From: Massilia sp. 9I
Lineage (GTDB): Bacteria; Pseudomonadota; Gammaproteobacteria; Burkholderiales; Burkholderiaceae_D
Reading direction: 5' to 3'
Assembly: GCF_902506415.1 (NCBI RefSeq)
Contig: NZ_LR733275.1
Span: forward strand, 2,829,795 to 2,893,794
DNA length: 64,000 nt
Part shown: piece after piece, positions 1 to 12,300 of the stretch
How positions within the stretch are numbered: position 1 is the stretch's first letter
Layout: each line of letters begins with the position of its first letter
Program-made: the position numbers and the translations under genes
Notes under the pieces: generated by a model
What the model saw: only the letters and a program-made list of their open reading frames with translations
Databases searched by the model: none
Told to the model about the DNA's origin: nothing

Positions 1-1334
1 TGTTCGTGGCCGCCGGTTTCCTGCTGATCGAACAGCCACTGCTGTTCGTCGGCGCCGAAGCCCTGCTGCTGGCCAGCCTCGTCCTCGGCTTCGCACTGGT
101 GCGGCGCGCGCTGGAACCGCTCGGCTACACGCGCCGTTTCCACGACCTGCTGCAAGACCAGAACTACGCCAACCGCCTGGCCGCTCCCGGCTCGCCCGAA
201 CTGGAAGAGCTGGTCGGCATGTTCAACACCATGCTGGCGGCCCTCCACCGCGAGCGCCTGGCCGTGGGCGAGCAGCAGGGCTTCCTCGACCGCCTGCTCG
301 AAGCGACGCCGAACGCGGTGCTGGTCTTCGATTTCGACGGCGCCATCAGCCTGGTCAACGCCAGCGCGGTGGCGCAGCTGGGCCTCGCCGAGCCCGAGGG
401 CAAGCCGCTGGCGGCCTGGCTCGAAGGCAGCGCGCCCCTCGCCGCCGGACTCGACACGCGCAGCCGCGAACGCAGCCTCGACCTGATCGCGCAGCTCGAC
501 GCCCTGCCGCCCGGCGACATCCGCATGCTGACCGATCTCGATGGCCGGCGCTTCCGCGCCCAGCGCGGCCAGTTCTTCGATCGCGGCTTCGCGCGCCACT
601 TCCTGATGCTGGAAGAGCTGACGGCGGAACTCGAGGATTCCGAGCGCGCCACCTACGCCCGGCTGGTGCGGGTGCTGGCGCACGAGGTCAACAACACGGT
701 CGCAGCCACGCGCTCGGTGCTCGATTCCCTGCTCTATTACCGCAGCCAGCTGCGGGACGCCGACGCCCAGGACTTCACCACCGCCATCGAAGCGGTCAAG
801 CGCCGCAACGTCAGCCTGGGCGAATTCATCGACCGCTTCACGCGGGTGGTCAAGATGCCGGCGCCGGAACTGCGCCCGGCCAACTTGCGCGCCATCGTCG
901 ACGACATCCTGTGGCTTAACCGCGAACAGTGCGCGCGCGCCGGCATCCGGCTCGGTTGGCGCCGCTGCGACGAGGTCCCCGCGCAGCCGCTGGACACCGG
1001 CTTGATGGAGGCGGCGCTGCTGAACATCGTCAAGAACGCGATCGAGGCGGTGCTGGCCCGCCAGGCCCTGGGGGTCGCGGGCGGCCACGTCGAGCTCACG
1101 CTGGAACGGCAAGATGGCGAAACCGTGCTGGCGGTCCTCGATTCGGCCGACCTGCTCGGTGAAATCGCGCCGCGCCAGCTGTTTACGCCCTTCTTCACCA
1201 CCAAGCAGGGCGGCCAGGGCATCGGCCTGATGTTCGTGCGCGAAGTCCTGATGCGGCACGGCTTCAGTTATTCGCTCGGCTCCACGGGCCACGGCGAGAC
1301 GCGCTTCGAGATCCGCTTCCCAACCGCCCAATAA
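1..1334 (+). CDS. Sensor histidine kinase, 5' end outside the window
   Basis: C-terminal part of a membrane-bound two-component kinase that autophosphorylates a histidine and passes the phosphate to a response regulator not present here. The frame is open from base 3; GTG at 6 is unlikely to be the real start because the protein opens inside a hydrophobic segment (residues about 5-32 counted from 6). Then come a HAMP-like linker (35-85), a PAS-like region (90-180), an H-box AHEVNN with His226, an N-box IVKNAIEA near 340 and a G-box GGQGIGLMF near 401-409. Layout resembles NtrY/NtrB-type kinases. The downstream neighbour is convergent, so any partner regulator should lie upstream. Stimulus unknown. 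Confidence 0.85.
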   Translation, partial: FVAAGFLLIEQPLLFVGAEALLLASLVLGFALVRRALEPLGYTRRFHDLLQDQNYANRLAAPGSPELEELVGMFNTMLAALHRERLAVGEQQGFLDRLLEATPNAVLVFDFDGAISLVNASAVAQLGLAEPEGKPLAAWLEGSAPLAAGLDTRSRERSLDLIAQLDALPPGDIRMLTDLDGRRFRAQRGQFFDRGFARHFLMLEELTAELEDSERATYARLVRVLAHEVNNTVAATRSVLDSLLYYRSQLRDADAQDFTTAIEAVKRRNVSLGEFIDRFTRVVKMPAPELRPANLRAIVDDILWLNREQCARAGIRLGWRRCDEVPAQPLDTGLMEAALLNIVKNAIEAVLARQALGVAGGHVELTLERQDGETVLAVLDSADLLGEIAPRQLFTPFFTTKQGGQGIGLMFVREVLMRHGFSYSLGSTGHGETRFEIRFPTAQ

Positions 1335-1367
1335 AAACCGCCGCGGGATCACTCCGGCGGCGGCTTC
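1334..1367 (-). terminator. Rho-independent terminator of the S46 peptidase gene
   Basis: Read on the minus strand, a GC-rich hairpin (CCGCCGCCGG ... CGCGGCGG, about 1338-1367) is followed by a T-rich run TTTTTATT, about 17 bases past the peptidase stop codon. It lies between convergent genes and may also slow transcription coming from the kinase side, although that side lacks a T run. Confidence 0.65.
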
Positions 1368-1383
1368 TTGATCAAGCATTCGA

Positions 1384-3525
<2,142 letters not shown>

Positions 3526-3604
3526 AGTAGACCCCAGGTGAATAAAATGCAGCCGGGAGTATAAATTGTTATATGTATGTCGGGGTCGTTTTTTGGCGTA
3601 ATGA

Positions 3605-3638
3605 CGGGCTGCCGCGCCCTGCGGAACGGCAGCCCTTG
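3605..3638 (-). terminator. Hairpin after the PEP-CTERM gene
   Basis: Strong inverted repeat GGGCTGCCG ... CGGCAGCCC just past the PEP-CTERM stop codon. No good T run follows directly on the minus strand, so it may be a weak terminator or an mRNA-stabilising stem between this gene and the S46 peptidase. Confidence 0.4.
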
Positions 3639-3642
3639 ACGC

Positions 3643-4470
3643 TTACTTCTGCTTGCGGCGGCGCGCGGCGAAACCGAGCGCGCCGAGGCCCAGCAGGGCC
3701 AGGCTGGCCGGTTCCGGCACCTGGCTTGCTGCGGTCTCGAAGTTGAAGGTGGTCGCTTCTTCGCCGGCGAAGCCGATGCGGGCGTTGTCGATGAAGCCAC
3801 GGAAGGTGCCGGCCCAGCCGGAACCGATGCCGAACTCGATGCCCAGGATCGCGGTGGAGGCGCTCAGCTGGTCGTAGGATGCCACGTTCTGCGCATTCGG
3901 CGCCATGCCCGACGCCCAGTTTGCCAGCGTCATGTCGTAGTCCTCGACCGTGTAGCCCGGCGAGAACTGGCGCTGCCAGAAGTACTGGTTTTCCAGGCTG
4001 CTCGACACCCACTGGTTCTGCAGGGTCGTACCGTTGTAGACCTGTTCCCAGATCAGGTAGCCCCGGTCTTCCGTGGTCGCGGCATTGCCGTCGGCGTCAT
4101 AGAGCAGGCGCATGGCCGGCGCCAGGTGTTCAGCCGAGGTGCCGGGTGCGCGGAACCAGTCGAAGCCGATGGAATTGACGTTGCCCAGCGTGCGGTTGTT
4201 CACGAAACCCCAGGTGTAGGCGTAGTCGGCCTTGCCGCTGGCGTCGGTGGAGGACATTTCGACCGAACCATTGCCGCTGCGCGGGTTGGCGCTGGTGATG
4301 CCGGCGAAGGTTGTCGAGGTGTAGCCGGTCGAGACGTCGCGATAGTTGGTCAGGTACCAACTGTTGAGGGTCGGCGCGTTCGACACGCTGGTGACGGTGA
4401 CGGTGGCAGCCTGGGCGGCGCCTGCGCCGAGCAGGGCGAGAACGACGGCGGAACGAAGCAGCGATTTCAT
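3643..4470 (-). CDS. PEP-CTERM sorting domain protein
   Basis: Exported protein of 275 residues. Signal peptide residues 1-21 (ending GAAQA), a beta-rich body of unknown function, then the PEP-CTERM tripartite tail: VPEPASLALLGLGALGF followed by the basic end AARRRKQK. In bacteria with exosortase EpsH/XrtA this tail is cleaved and the protein goes to the surface or extracellular matrix. No exosortase is in this window. The start ATG at 4470 has AGGGGA five bases upstream. A sigma-54 promoter match lies 38-53 bases upstream of the start. The body is not recognisable to a specific enzyme family. Confidence 0.9.
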   Translation of the reverse strand: MKSLLRSAVVLALLGAGAAQAATVTVTSVSNAPTLNSWYLTNYRDVSTGYTSTTFAGITSANPRSGNGSVEMSSTDASGKADYAYTWGFVNNRTLGNVNSIGFDWFRAPGTSAEHLAPAMRLLYDADGNAATTEDRGYLIWEQVYNGTTLQNQWVSSSLENQYFWQRQFSPGYTVEDYDMTLANWASGMAPNAQNVASYDQLSASTAILGIEFGIGSGWAGTFRGFIDNARIGFAGEEATTFNFETAASQVPEPASLALLGLGALGFAARRRKQK

Positions 4471-4507
4471 GGCATTCCCCTAGTTTTAGTTGTAACGCCA
4501 TGGGCTA

Positions 4508-4523
4508 TGCAAAATGGATGCCA
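4508..4523 (-). promoter_or_regulatory. Sigma-54 (-24/-12) promoter of the PEP-CTERM gene
   Basis: Minus-strand sequence TGGCATCCATTTTGCA matches the sigma-54 consensus (TGGCACG-N4-TTGCW): GG and GC are separated by exactly 10 bases. The predicted transcription start near 4497 leaves a leader of about 27 bases with a Shine-Dalgarno AGGGGA before the ATG at 4470. The gene at 47553 carries the same arrangement. Confidence 0.75.
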
Positions 4524-4605
4524 GGAAAAGCGCATTGAGGAAAATCAATAAGTTAGCTGCTTCGTTGTCACATCCGAGTGACCGACTGTCAAATTTCCCG
4601 ACAGC

Positions 4606-6024
4606 TCATCCTTGTTCCTGGCCGACATGCCAGCCGCCGCCCAGCGACTGGATCAGCGCCACCGCCGCGGCCTGGCGATCCGCCTGCACCTGCACCAGCG
4701 AACGGCGCGCGCTCAGCGCCGTGGCCTGGGCCTGCACCACCTCCGAATAGCTGACCTGGCCGGCGCGGTAGCGGTTCAGGATCTGCTGTTCCACCCGGTC
4801 GGCGGCCTCGGAGGCCACGCGGCGCAGTTCCTGTTGCTGCTCCAGCACGCGCACGGCGGTCAGCTGGTCTTCGACGTCGGCAAAAGCGCTCAGTACCGTC
4901 TGGCGGTAGCGCGCGACCGCCGCCTGGTGACGGGCCTCGGCGCCGGCCACGCTGGCGCGGGTGGCGCCGGCATTGAAGATCGCCTGCGCCGCCGACAGGC
5001 CGAAGGACCAGGTCGCGTTCGAGGCCGAGAACAGGTCCCCTACCCGGCTGCCGCCGGTGCCCAGCGAGGCCGAGAGGCCGATGTTCGGGAAGTAGGCCGC
5101 GCGTGCGATGCCGATTTCCGCGTTGGCGGCGGCGACGTCGCGTTCCGCCGCGGCGATGTCCGGACGGCGCTGCAGCAACGTGGACGGCACGCCCACTGGC
5201 ACCGCCGGCACCGTCATGCGCCAGTCGGATAGCGGCGCCAGCGTGAATTCGGCCGGCGCCTTGCCGACCAGGACCGCGATGGCGTGCTCGAACTGGGCGC
5301 GCTGGCGCGCCAGGGACAAGGCATCGTTGCGGGCGTTGGCCAGCTGTGTCTCGGACTGCAGCACGTCGGTGCGCGCGATGATGCCGACGTTGAAGCGGTT
5401 CTGGGTGATCTGCAGCTCGCGCTCGTAGCCGGTGATGGTGCGATCCAGCAGCGCGCGCTGGGCGTCGAGGGCGCGGATGGTGAAGTAGTTGGCCGCGAGC
5501 TCGCCCTGGGCCGACAGACGCGCGCTGGCCAGGTCGGCGGCGGTGGCTTCAAGGCCGGCCTGGGCACTGGTGACGCCGGCGCGCAGGCGGCCCCACACGT
5601 CCGGCTCCCAGCTGCCGCCCAGGTTGAGGCGGTAGGCATTGTCGGCGCCCTGGCCGCGCACGCCGGAACGGTCGCCGCTCAGGTTCAGGTTCACGGTCGG
5701 GAACAGCGCGGCGCGCTGCTGCTGGACCAGGGCGCGCGCCTGCGCGTAGTTGGCGACCGCCACCGCCACGTTCTGGTTCGAGACCTCGACACTGGCCGCC
5801 AGATCGTTCAGCACCGGATCCTGGAACAGCTGCCACCAGGGCCCGCGCTCGAGGGCATCGGCGGGCGCCGCCGGCACCCAGCCCTGCGCCTCCTTGAAGG
5901 CCAAGGGCTCGGGCGTCGACGGGCGCTGGTAGGCGGGACCGACGGCGCAACCCGCAAGCAGGCTGGCGGCAAGGGCGATGGTGGTCAGGCGATGGATGGT
6001 CAGGGTACGCATGGGCTTCATCAT
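4606..6024 (-). CDS. RND efflux outer-membrane factor lipoprotein (NodT/OprM family)
   Basis: Outer-membrane channel (472 residues) completing the tripartite pump encoded upstream. A lipoprotein signal peptide ends in the lipobox LLAGC near residue 26, followed by the typical VGPAYQRPSTPEP opening. Two OEP repeats follow, with long helices rich in Ala, Gln and Arg. The start is ATG at 6024, overlapping the TGA of the preceding RND gene (ATGA), so translation is probably coupled. The MdtABC-OMF gene order is typical of proteobacterial multidrug export; substrates cannot be read from the sequence. Confidence 0.92.
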   Translation of the reverse strand: MMKPMRTLTIHRLTTIALAASLLAGCAVGPAYQRPSTPEPLAFKEAQGWVPAAPADALERGPWWQLFQDPVLNDLAASVEVSNQNVAVAVANYAQARALVQQQRAALFPTVNLNLSGDRSGVRGQGADNAYRLNLGGSWEPDVWGRLRAGVTSAQAGLEATAADLASARLSAQGELAANYFTIRALDAQRALLDRTITGYERELQITQNRFNVGIIARTDVLQSETQLANARNDALSLARQRAQFEHAIAVLVGKAPAEFTLAPLSDWRMTVPAVPVGVPSTLLQRRPDIAAAERDVAAANAEIGIARAAYFPNIGLSASLGTGGSRVGDLFSASNATWSFGLSAAQAIFNAGATRASVAGAEARHQAAVARYRQTVLSAFADVEDQLTAVRVLEQQQELRRVASEAADRVEQQILNRYRAGQVSYSEVVQAQATALSARRSLVQVQADRQAAAVALIQSLGGGWHVGQEQG

Positions 6025-9000
6025 TTTGCGGGAATCGGTTCGTCGTGGTCGGCGTGGCGGGTCAGCTCGTGCTCGTCGGCCTTCTTGGTGCGCAGCTTGT
6101 CGAGCAGGACGTAGACCACCGGCGTGGTGAGCAGGGTCAGGAGCTGGCTGGCGATCAGGCCGCCGATGATGGCGATGCCGAGCGGACGGCGCAGCTCCGA
6201 GCCTTCGCCGAAGCCGATCGCGAGCGGCAGCGCGCCGAGGGCGGCGGCCAGGGTGGTCATCAGGATCGGGCGGAAGCGCAGGATGCAGGCTTCGCGTACC
6301 GCTTCCACCGCAGACAGGCCGCGCGCGCGCTCGGCCTCGAGGGCGAAGTCGATGATCAGGATCGCGTTCTTCTTCACGATACCGATGAGCAGGAAGACCC
6401 CGATCAGCGCAATGATGGAAAACTCCATCCGGAACAGCAGCAGCGCCAGCACCGCGCCGACGCCGGCCGAAGGCAGCGTGGACAATACCGTCACCGGATG
6501 GACCAGGCTTTCGTACAGGATGCCGAGCACGATGTAGATGACGATGATGGCGGCAAGGATCAGCATCGGCTGTTCCTTGTTCGACTCCTGCGCCGCGCGC
6601 GCCGTGCCCTGGAAGCTGCCGCGCACATTGGTCGGCATGCCGATCTCGGCCTCGGCCTGCTTCACCGCGTTCTGGCCGTCTTCCAGGTTGTAGCCCTCGG
6701 CCAGGTTGAAGGACACCGTGGTCGCCAGTTCGCCGTCCTGGTGGTTGACCGAGGTCGGCGTCGCGCTTTCCGCGAAGCTGGCGATGGCCATCAGCGGCAC
6801 CATCGTGGTGGCGCTGGACGACAGGGCCGAACCGCTGGACGGGTCGCGCGCGGCCGTCAGGTTGGATGGCGTGGATGGCGTGCCGGTCGCAGACTGGGTA
6901 GTGGAACCGGACTGCGTGGTGGTGCCAGCGCCAGCGCCGGCGCTCGTCGTGCCCGTCCCCGTGCTGCTCGACGCGCCCGATCCGCCACCCCCGCGCGCCG
7001 GCACGTAGACGTCGCGCAGGGCTTCCGGCGACTGTGCGTAGCGCTGGGCCACGCCCATGATCACGTGGTACTGGTTCAGCTCATCGTAGATGTTCGCCAC
7101 CTGGCGCTGGCCGAAGTTGTTGTACAGGGCATTGTCGACGTCGCGCGTGCTGATGCCCAGGCGCGAGGCGGTGTCCTTGTCGATGGTGACGAAGGTTTCG
7201 ACGCCGTTCTCGGCCTGGTCGGTATCGACGTCCACCAGGGCCGGCTGGCGCTTCATGGCTTCCGACAGGCGCGTGGCCCACTGCTTCAGGTCGGTCGCGT
7301 TGTCGCTCTTGAGGGTGTACTGGTAAGTGGAGTTGCTGGAGCGTCCGCCCATGCGCAGGTCCTGCACCGGGTTCAGGAAGATCGACACCCCGGTCACGCG
7401 CGCCAGCCGCGGACGCAGGCGCGCGATCACGGCCTGGCCGGTATCGCCCTCGGCACGTTCGCTGACCGGTTTCAGGTTGATGAACATGAAGCCGCCGCCG
7501 GCCCGTCCGCCGCCGGTAAATGCGACTACCGTGTCGACCGCCGGGTCGCGCTTGATGATGTTCACCAGCTGGCGCAGTTTGCCCTGCATGGCCTGGAAGG
7601 AGATGCTCTGGTCGGCGCGGATGCCGCCATTGAGCTGGCCGGTGTCCTGCTGCGGGAAGAAGCCTTTCGGCGCGGCCGCGAACAGGTAGACGTTCAGGCC
7701 GACGACAAACGCCAGGATGAGCATCACCAAGAGCTTGCTGTCGAGCGCCCAGTCGAGCGAGTGCTCGTAGCCGCGCAGCACCTTGCCGAAGCCCTTTTCG
7801 GACCAGCGTGCGAGGCGCCCCGGCTTCTTCTCCTTGTCCTCCCGGCGCAGCAGCCAGGCGCACATCATCGGCGTGGTGGTGAGCGAGATCACCAGCGAAA
7901 TCATGACGGCCGCCGACAGCGTCACCGCGAACTCGCGGAACAGGCGGCCCACCTGCCCGCCCATGAACAGCAGCGGAATGAACACCGCCACCAGCGACAG
8001 CGAGATCGACAGGACGGTGAAGCCGACTTCGCGCGCGCCCAGCAGGGCCGCCTTCATGCGGTCCATGCCCGATTCGATGTGGCGCGCCGTGTTTTCCAGG
8101 ACCACGATGGCGTCGTCCACCACGAAGCCGGTGGCCACCGTGAGCGCCATCAGCGACAGGTTGTTCAGGCTGAAGCCCAGCAGGTACATGACGCCGAAAG
8201 TACCCAGCAGCGACACCACCGTTGCGGCCGCGGGGATGATGGTCGCGCGCAGGCTGCGCAGGAACACGCTCACCACCAGCACGACCAGCAGGATCGACAG
8301 CACCAGGGTGAACTCGATCTCGTGCAGCGAGCTGCGGATCGAGGTGGTGCGGTCGGACGCTACCTGCAGGGTAACGTCGCCCGGCAGCTGGGCCTGCAGC
8401 GACGGCAGCAGCGCGCGCACGCCATCCACGGTTTCGATGACGTTGGCGTCCGGCTGGCGCGTCACCAGCACGATCACTGCCGGCTGGCCGTTGAACAAGC
8501 CCAGGGTATTGACGTTCTCGACGCCGTCGATCACGTCGGCCACGTCGCGCAGGCGGATCGCCCCGCCGTCGCGCCAGGCCACCACCAGGTCGCGGTATTC
8601 GCTGGCCTGCGGCCGGCCCTCGCCCTTGGCGGTGGTCGGCTGCGAGTAGATCTGGAAGCGGTTGCCGGCGCCTTCGATCGCGCCTTTCGGGCGGTTCGCA
8701 TTGGTGGCCTGGATCGCGGCGCGCACGTCCTCGCTCGACAGGCCGTATTTGTTCAGCGCATAGGGCAGCAGCTCGACCCGCACCGCCGGCAGCGAACCGC
8801 CGCCGATCTCGACCTCGCCCACGCCCTTCACCTGCGCCAGGCGCTGCTGGACCAGGTTCGAGACCGACTCGTAGATCTGGCCGGGCGAGCGGGTCCTGGA
8901 GGTGAGCGCCAGGATGATCACCGGCGCATCCGACGGGTTGGCCTTGCGGTAGGTCGGGTTGCTGCGCAAGGTGGCCGGCAGGTCGGCGCGCGCGGCATTG

Positions 9001-9335
9001 ATCGCCGCCTGCACTTCGCGCGCGGCGGAGTCGATCTTGCGGTTCAGGTCGAACTGCAGGCTGACCCGGGTCGAGCCGTTGCTGCTGTTTGACGTCATCT
9101 CGTTGACGCCCGCGATCACGCCCAGGCGCCGCTCCAAGGGCGTGGCGACGCTGGAAGCCATGGTCTCCGGGCTGGCGCCGGGGAGCGAGGCCGACACCGA
9201 AATGGTCGGATAGTCCACCTGCGGCAGCGGCGACACCGGCAGCACGAAGAAGGCCGCGATGCCGGCCAGCGCCAGGCCCAGCGTCAGGAGGACGGTCGCG
9301 ATCGGGCGTTCGACGAAGGGACGCGACAGGTTCAT
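6021..9335 (-). CDS. mdtC: Multidrug efflux RND permease, MdtC/MuxC type
   Basis: Inner-membrane proton-drug antiporter of the HAE1-RND family. It opens MNLSRPFVERPIATVLL with TM1, has the first large periplasmic loop, a TM4 region with the proton-relay pair DD (GFVVDDAIVVLEN), the second loop and C-terminal TM8-12. At 1104 residues it is about 80 longer than E. coli MdtC; the excess is a low-complexity Gly/Ser/Thr stretch at about residues 777-847 (bases about 6795-7005) in the second periplasmic loop. It overlaps both neighbours by 4 bases. MdtB and MdtC homologues usually form a mixed trimer. Confidence 0.92.
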   Translation of the reverse strand: MNLSRPFVERPIATVLLTLGLALAGIAAFFVLPVSPLPQVDYPTISVSASLPGASPETMASSVATPLERRLGVIAGVNEMTSNSSNGSTRVSLQFDLNRKIDSAAREVQAAINAARADLPATLRSNPTYRKANPSDAPVIILALTSRTRSPGQIYESVSNLVQQRLAQVKGVGEVEIGGGSLPAVRVELLPYALNKYGLSSEDVRAAIQATNANRPKGAIEGAGNRFQIYSQPTTAKGEGRPQASEYRDLVVAWRDGGAIRLRDVADVIDGVENVNTLGLFNGQPAVIVLVTRQPDANVIETVDGVRALLPSLQAQLPGDVTLQVASDRTTSIRSSLHEIEFTLVLSILLVVLVVSVFLRSLRATIIPAAATVVSLLGTFGVMYLLGFSLNNLSLMALTVATGFVVDDAIVVLENTARHIESGMDRMKAALLGAREVGFTVLSISLSLVAVFIPLLFMGGQVGRLFREFAVTLSAAVMISLVISLTTTPMMCAWLLRREDKEKKPGRLARWSEKGFGKVLRGYEHSLDWALDSKLLVMLILAFVVGLNVYLFAAAPKGFFPQQDTGQLNGGIRADQSISFQAMQGKLRQLVNIIKRDPAVDTVVAFTGGGRAGGGFMFINLKPVSERAEGDTGQAVIARLRPRLARVTGVSIFLNPVQDLRMGGRSSNSTYQYTLKSDNATDLKQWATRLSEAMKRQPALVDVDTDQAENGVETFVTIDKDTASRLGISTRDVDNALYNNFGQRQVANIYDELNQYHVIMGVAQRYAQSPEALRDVYVPARGGGGSGASSSTGTGTTSAGAGAGTTTQSGSTTQSATGTPSTPSNLTAARDPSSGSALSSSATTMVPLMAIASFAESATPTSVNHQDGELATTVSFNLAEGYNLEDGQNAVKQAEAEIGMPTNVRGSFQGTARAAQESNKEQPMLILAAIIVIYIVLGILYESLVHPVTVLSTLPSAGVGAVLALLLFRMEFSIIALIGVFLLIGIVKKNAILIIDFALEAERARGLSAVEAVREACILRFRPILMTTLAAALGALPLAIGFGEGSELRRPLGIAIIGGLIASQLLTLLTTPVVYVLLDKLRTKKADEHELTRHADHDEPIPAK

Positions 9336-12300
9336 GCGCCCACCCGCTCCGGCTTGTTCGGCGCTTTACCGGTCCTGCGGCGCGCCAGGCGATCGAAGGC
9401 GAGGTAGATCACCGGCGTGGTGAACAGGGTCAGCAGCTGGCTGACGATCAGGCCGCCGAAGATGGCCAGGCCCAGCGGGCGGCGCAGTTCGGCGCCCTCG
9501 CCCCAGCCCAGCATCAGCGGAACGGCGGCAAACAGCGCGGCGAGCGTCGTCATCAGGATCGGGCGGAAGCGCAGCAGCGCTGCCTGGCGGATCGCCTCCA
9601 GCGGCTCCTTGCCCCCGTCGCGCTCGGCCTCGATGGCGAAGTCGATCATCATGATCGCGTTCTTCTTGACGATGCCGATCAGGAGGATGATGCCGATGAT
9701 GCCGATCACCCCCAGGCCTTGCCCGGTCACCCACAGCGCCAGCAGCGCGCCGACGCCGGCCGAAGGCAGCGTAGACAGGATGGTCAAGGGATGTACGTAG
9801 CTCTCGTACAGCACGCCCAGCACGATATACACGCAGACCACGGCCGCCAGGATCAGCCACAGCTGGTTCGACAGCGAGGCCTGGTAGGCGCCGGAAGCGC
9901 CGATGAAGGTCATGGTCACCGCGTTCGGCAGCTTGATTTCCTCGGCCGCCTCGCGGATCGCATCGACCGCGGTGCCGAGCTTGACGCCGTCGGCGGTGTC
10001 GAAGCCGATGGTAGTGGCCGGGTACTGGGCCACGTGGGTGATCTGCAGCGGCGCCTCGGCTTCGCGGATGGTGGCCACCGCCGACAGCGGCGTCGGCTGG
10101 CCGGAACCGGTGCGCAGCTGCAGGCGGTTCAGGGTCGCCGGCGACATCGCTTCGTCCTGCTGGGCCTCCAGGATCACGCGGTACTGGTTGGTCTCGGTGA
10201 AGATGGTCGAGACGATGCGCTGGCCGAAGGCGCTGTAGAGCGCGTCGTCGATCGAGGCGGCCGTGATGTTCAGGCGCGAAGCCGTGTCGCGGTCGATGTC
10301 GATGTAGGCCGCGGCCCCGACCGCGCCGGCATCCGTGGTGACGGTGCGCAGCTCTTTCTTGGTGCCCATCTGGGCGACCAGCTTCCTGGCCCACTCGTTC
10401 ACCGTGGCGCTGTCAGCGCCCTCGATCGACACCCGGTACTGGGTCGGGCCGCTTTCGGCGTCGATGGTGAGATCCTGAGTCGGCTGCAGGAACATGGTCA
10501 CGCCCGCCACGTTCGCCACGCGGTTGCGCAGGCGCGCCATGATCTCGTCCTGGTCCTCGCGCCCTTCCCGCTTCAGGTTGATCAGCATGGTGCCGGCATG
10601 GAGCATGGTGTTGTTGGCCGCATCCACGCCGACGTAGGAACTCAAGGAGGCCACAGCAGGGTCTTTCAGGATTTCGGCGGCGGCAGCCTGCTGGAGCCGC
10701 GACATGTCGGCGTAGGAGATCGACTGGCGCGTCTGCAGGCGTGCCTGCAGCTGGCCGGTGTCCTGGGTCGGGAACAGGCCTTTCGGGATGATCACCCACA
10801 GCAGCGCCGTCAGCACGAGGGTGCCGAGCGCCACCAGCAGGGTCAGGCCCTGGCGCGCCAGCACCCAGCCCAGCGCCACGTCGTAGCGCTGGATCACGCG
10901 GTCGAAAAAGGCCTGGGTCTTTTGGGCGAAACGGCTGGGACGTTCTTCTTCATGGCTCTTGAGCCAGCGCGCCGACATCATCGGCACCAGGGTCAGGGAC
11001 ACCACGCCCGAGATCAGGATGGTCACGGCGAGGGTCACCGCGAATTCGCGGAACAGGCGTCCCACCACGTCGCCCATGAACAGCAGCGGGATCAGGACCG
11101 CGATCAGGGAGACGGTCAGCGAAATGATGGTGAAGCCGATCTGGGTCGCGCCCTTGAGCGCCGCCGCCATGGGCTTTTCGCCCTCTTCGATGTAGCGCGC
11201 GATGTTTTCGATCATAACGATCGCATCGTCCACCACGAAACCGGTGGCGATGGTCAAGGCCATCAGCGAGAGGTTGTTCAGGCTGTAGCCCATCAGGTAC
11301 ATGATGCCGAAGGTGCCGATCAGCGAGATCGGCACCGCCAGGCTGGCAATCACGGTGGCGCGCAGGCTGTGCAGGAAGGCGAAGATCACCAGCACCACCA
11401 GCACCACGGCCAGCACCAGTTCCATCTGCACGTGGTGGACCGAGGCGCGGATGCCGGCGGTGCGGTCGCTCAGCACGTCCATGCGCACCGAGCTGGGCAA
11501 ACCGGCCTGCAGCTCGGGCAGGCGCTCCTTGATGGCGTCCACGGTGGCGATCACGTTGGCGCCGGGCTGGCGCTGCACATTCAGGATGATGGCCGGTTTC
11601 AGGTTGGCCCAGGCGCCGATGCGCACGTTCTCGGCGCTGTCCACCACCTTGGCTACCTCGGAGAGGCGCACCGGCGCCCCATTGCGGTAGGAGACGATCA
11701 GGTTCTTGTAATCGGGGACCGTCACCAGCTGGTCGTTGGCGTTGATCGCGTACGAACGGGTCGGGCCGTCGAAGTTACCCTTGGCGCTGTTGGCGTTGGC
11801 CGCGGTGATCGCGCTGCGCAGGGTGTCCAGGCCCAGGCCGTAGGAGGCCAGTGCCTCGGTATCGGCCTGGATGCGCACCGCGGGGCGCTGGCCGCCGGAC
11901 AGGCTCACCAGGCCCACACCCGAGACCTGGCTGATCTTCAGCGCCAGGCGGGTATTGACCAGGTTCTGCACCTCGGTGAGCGGCAAGGTGTCGGAGGTGA
12001 TCGCCAGGGTCAGCACCGGCGCGTCGGCCGGGTTCACCTTGGCGTAGACCGGCGGCGCCGGCAGGTCGGTCGGCAGCAGCGAGCCGCCCGCGTTGATCGC
12101 GGCCTGCACTTCCTGCTCGGCGACGTCGAGCGTTTGGCCGAGGCCGAACTGCAGCGTGACCACCGAGACCCCGGCCGCACTGGTGGAACTCATGCGGGTC
12201 AGGCCCGACATCTGGCCGAACTGGCGCTCCAGCGGTGCGGTGACGGTGCGCGCCATGACTTCCGGACTGGCGCCCGGGTACAGGGTCTGCACCTGGATGG

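Noticed and set aside
1..1334. PrsK-type PEP-CTERM regulator kinase
   Set aside because: The PEP-CTERM gene nearby made this tempting, but the visible architecture (HAMP-like plus PAS) is closer to NtrY-type kinases and no PrsR-like regulator is present.
6045..9092. 1015-residue plus-strand frame opposite the RND gene; likewise 1477-3564, 9719-12433 and 16434-20570
   Set aside because: Antisense shadows of high-GC coding sequence, with His/Gln/Arg-rich translations and no family resemblance; the minus-strand genes are unmistakable.
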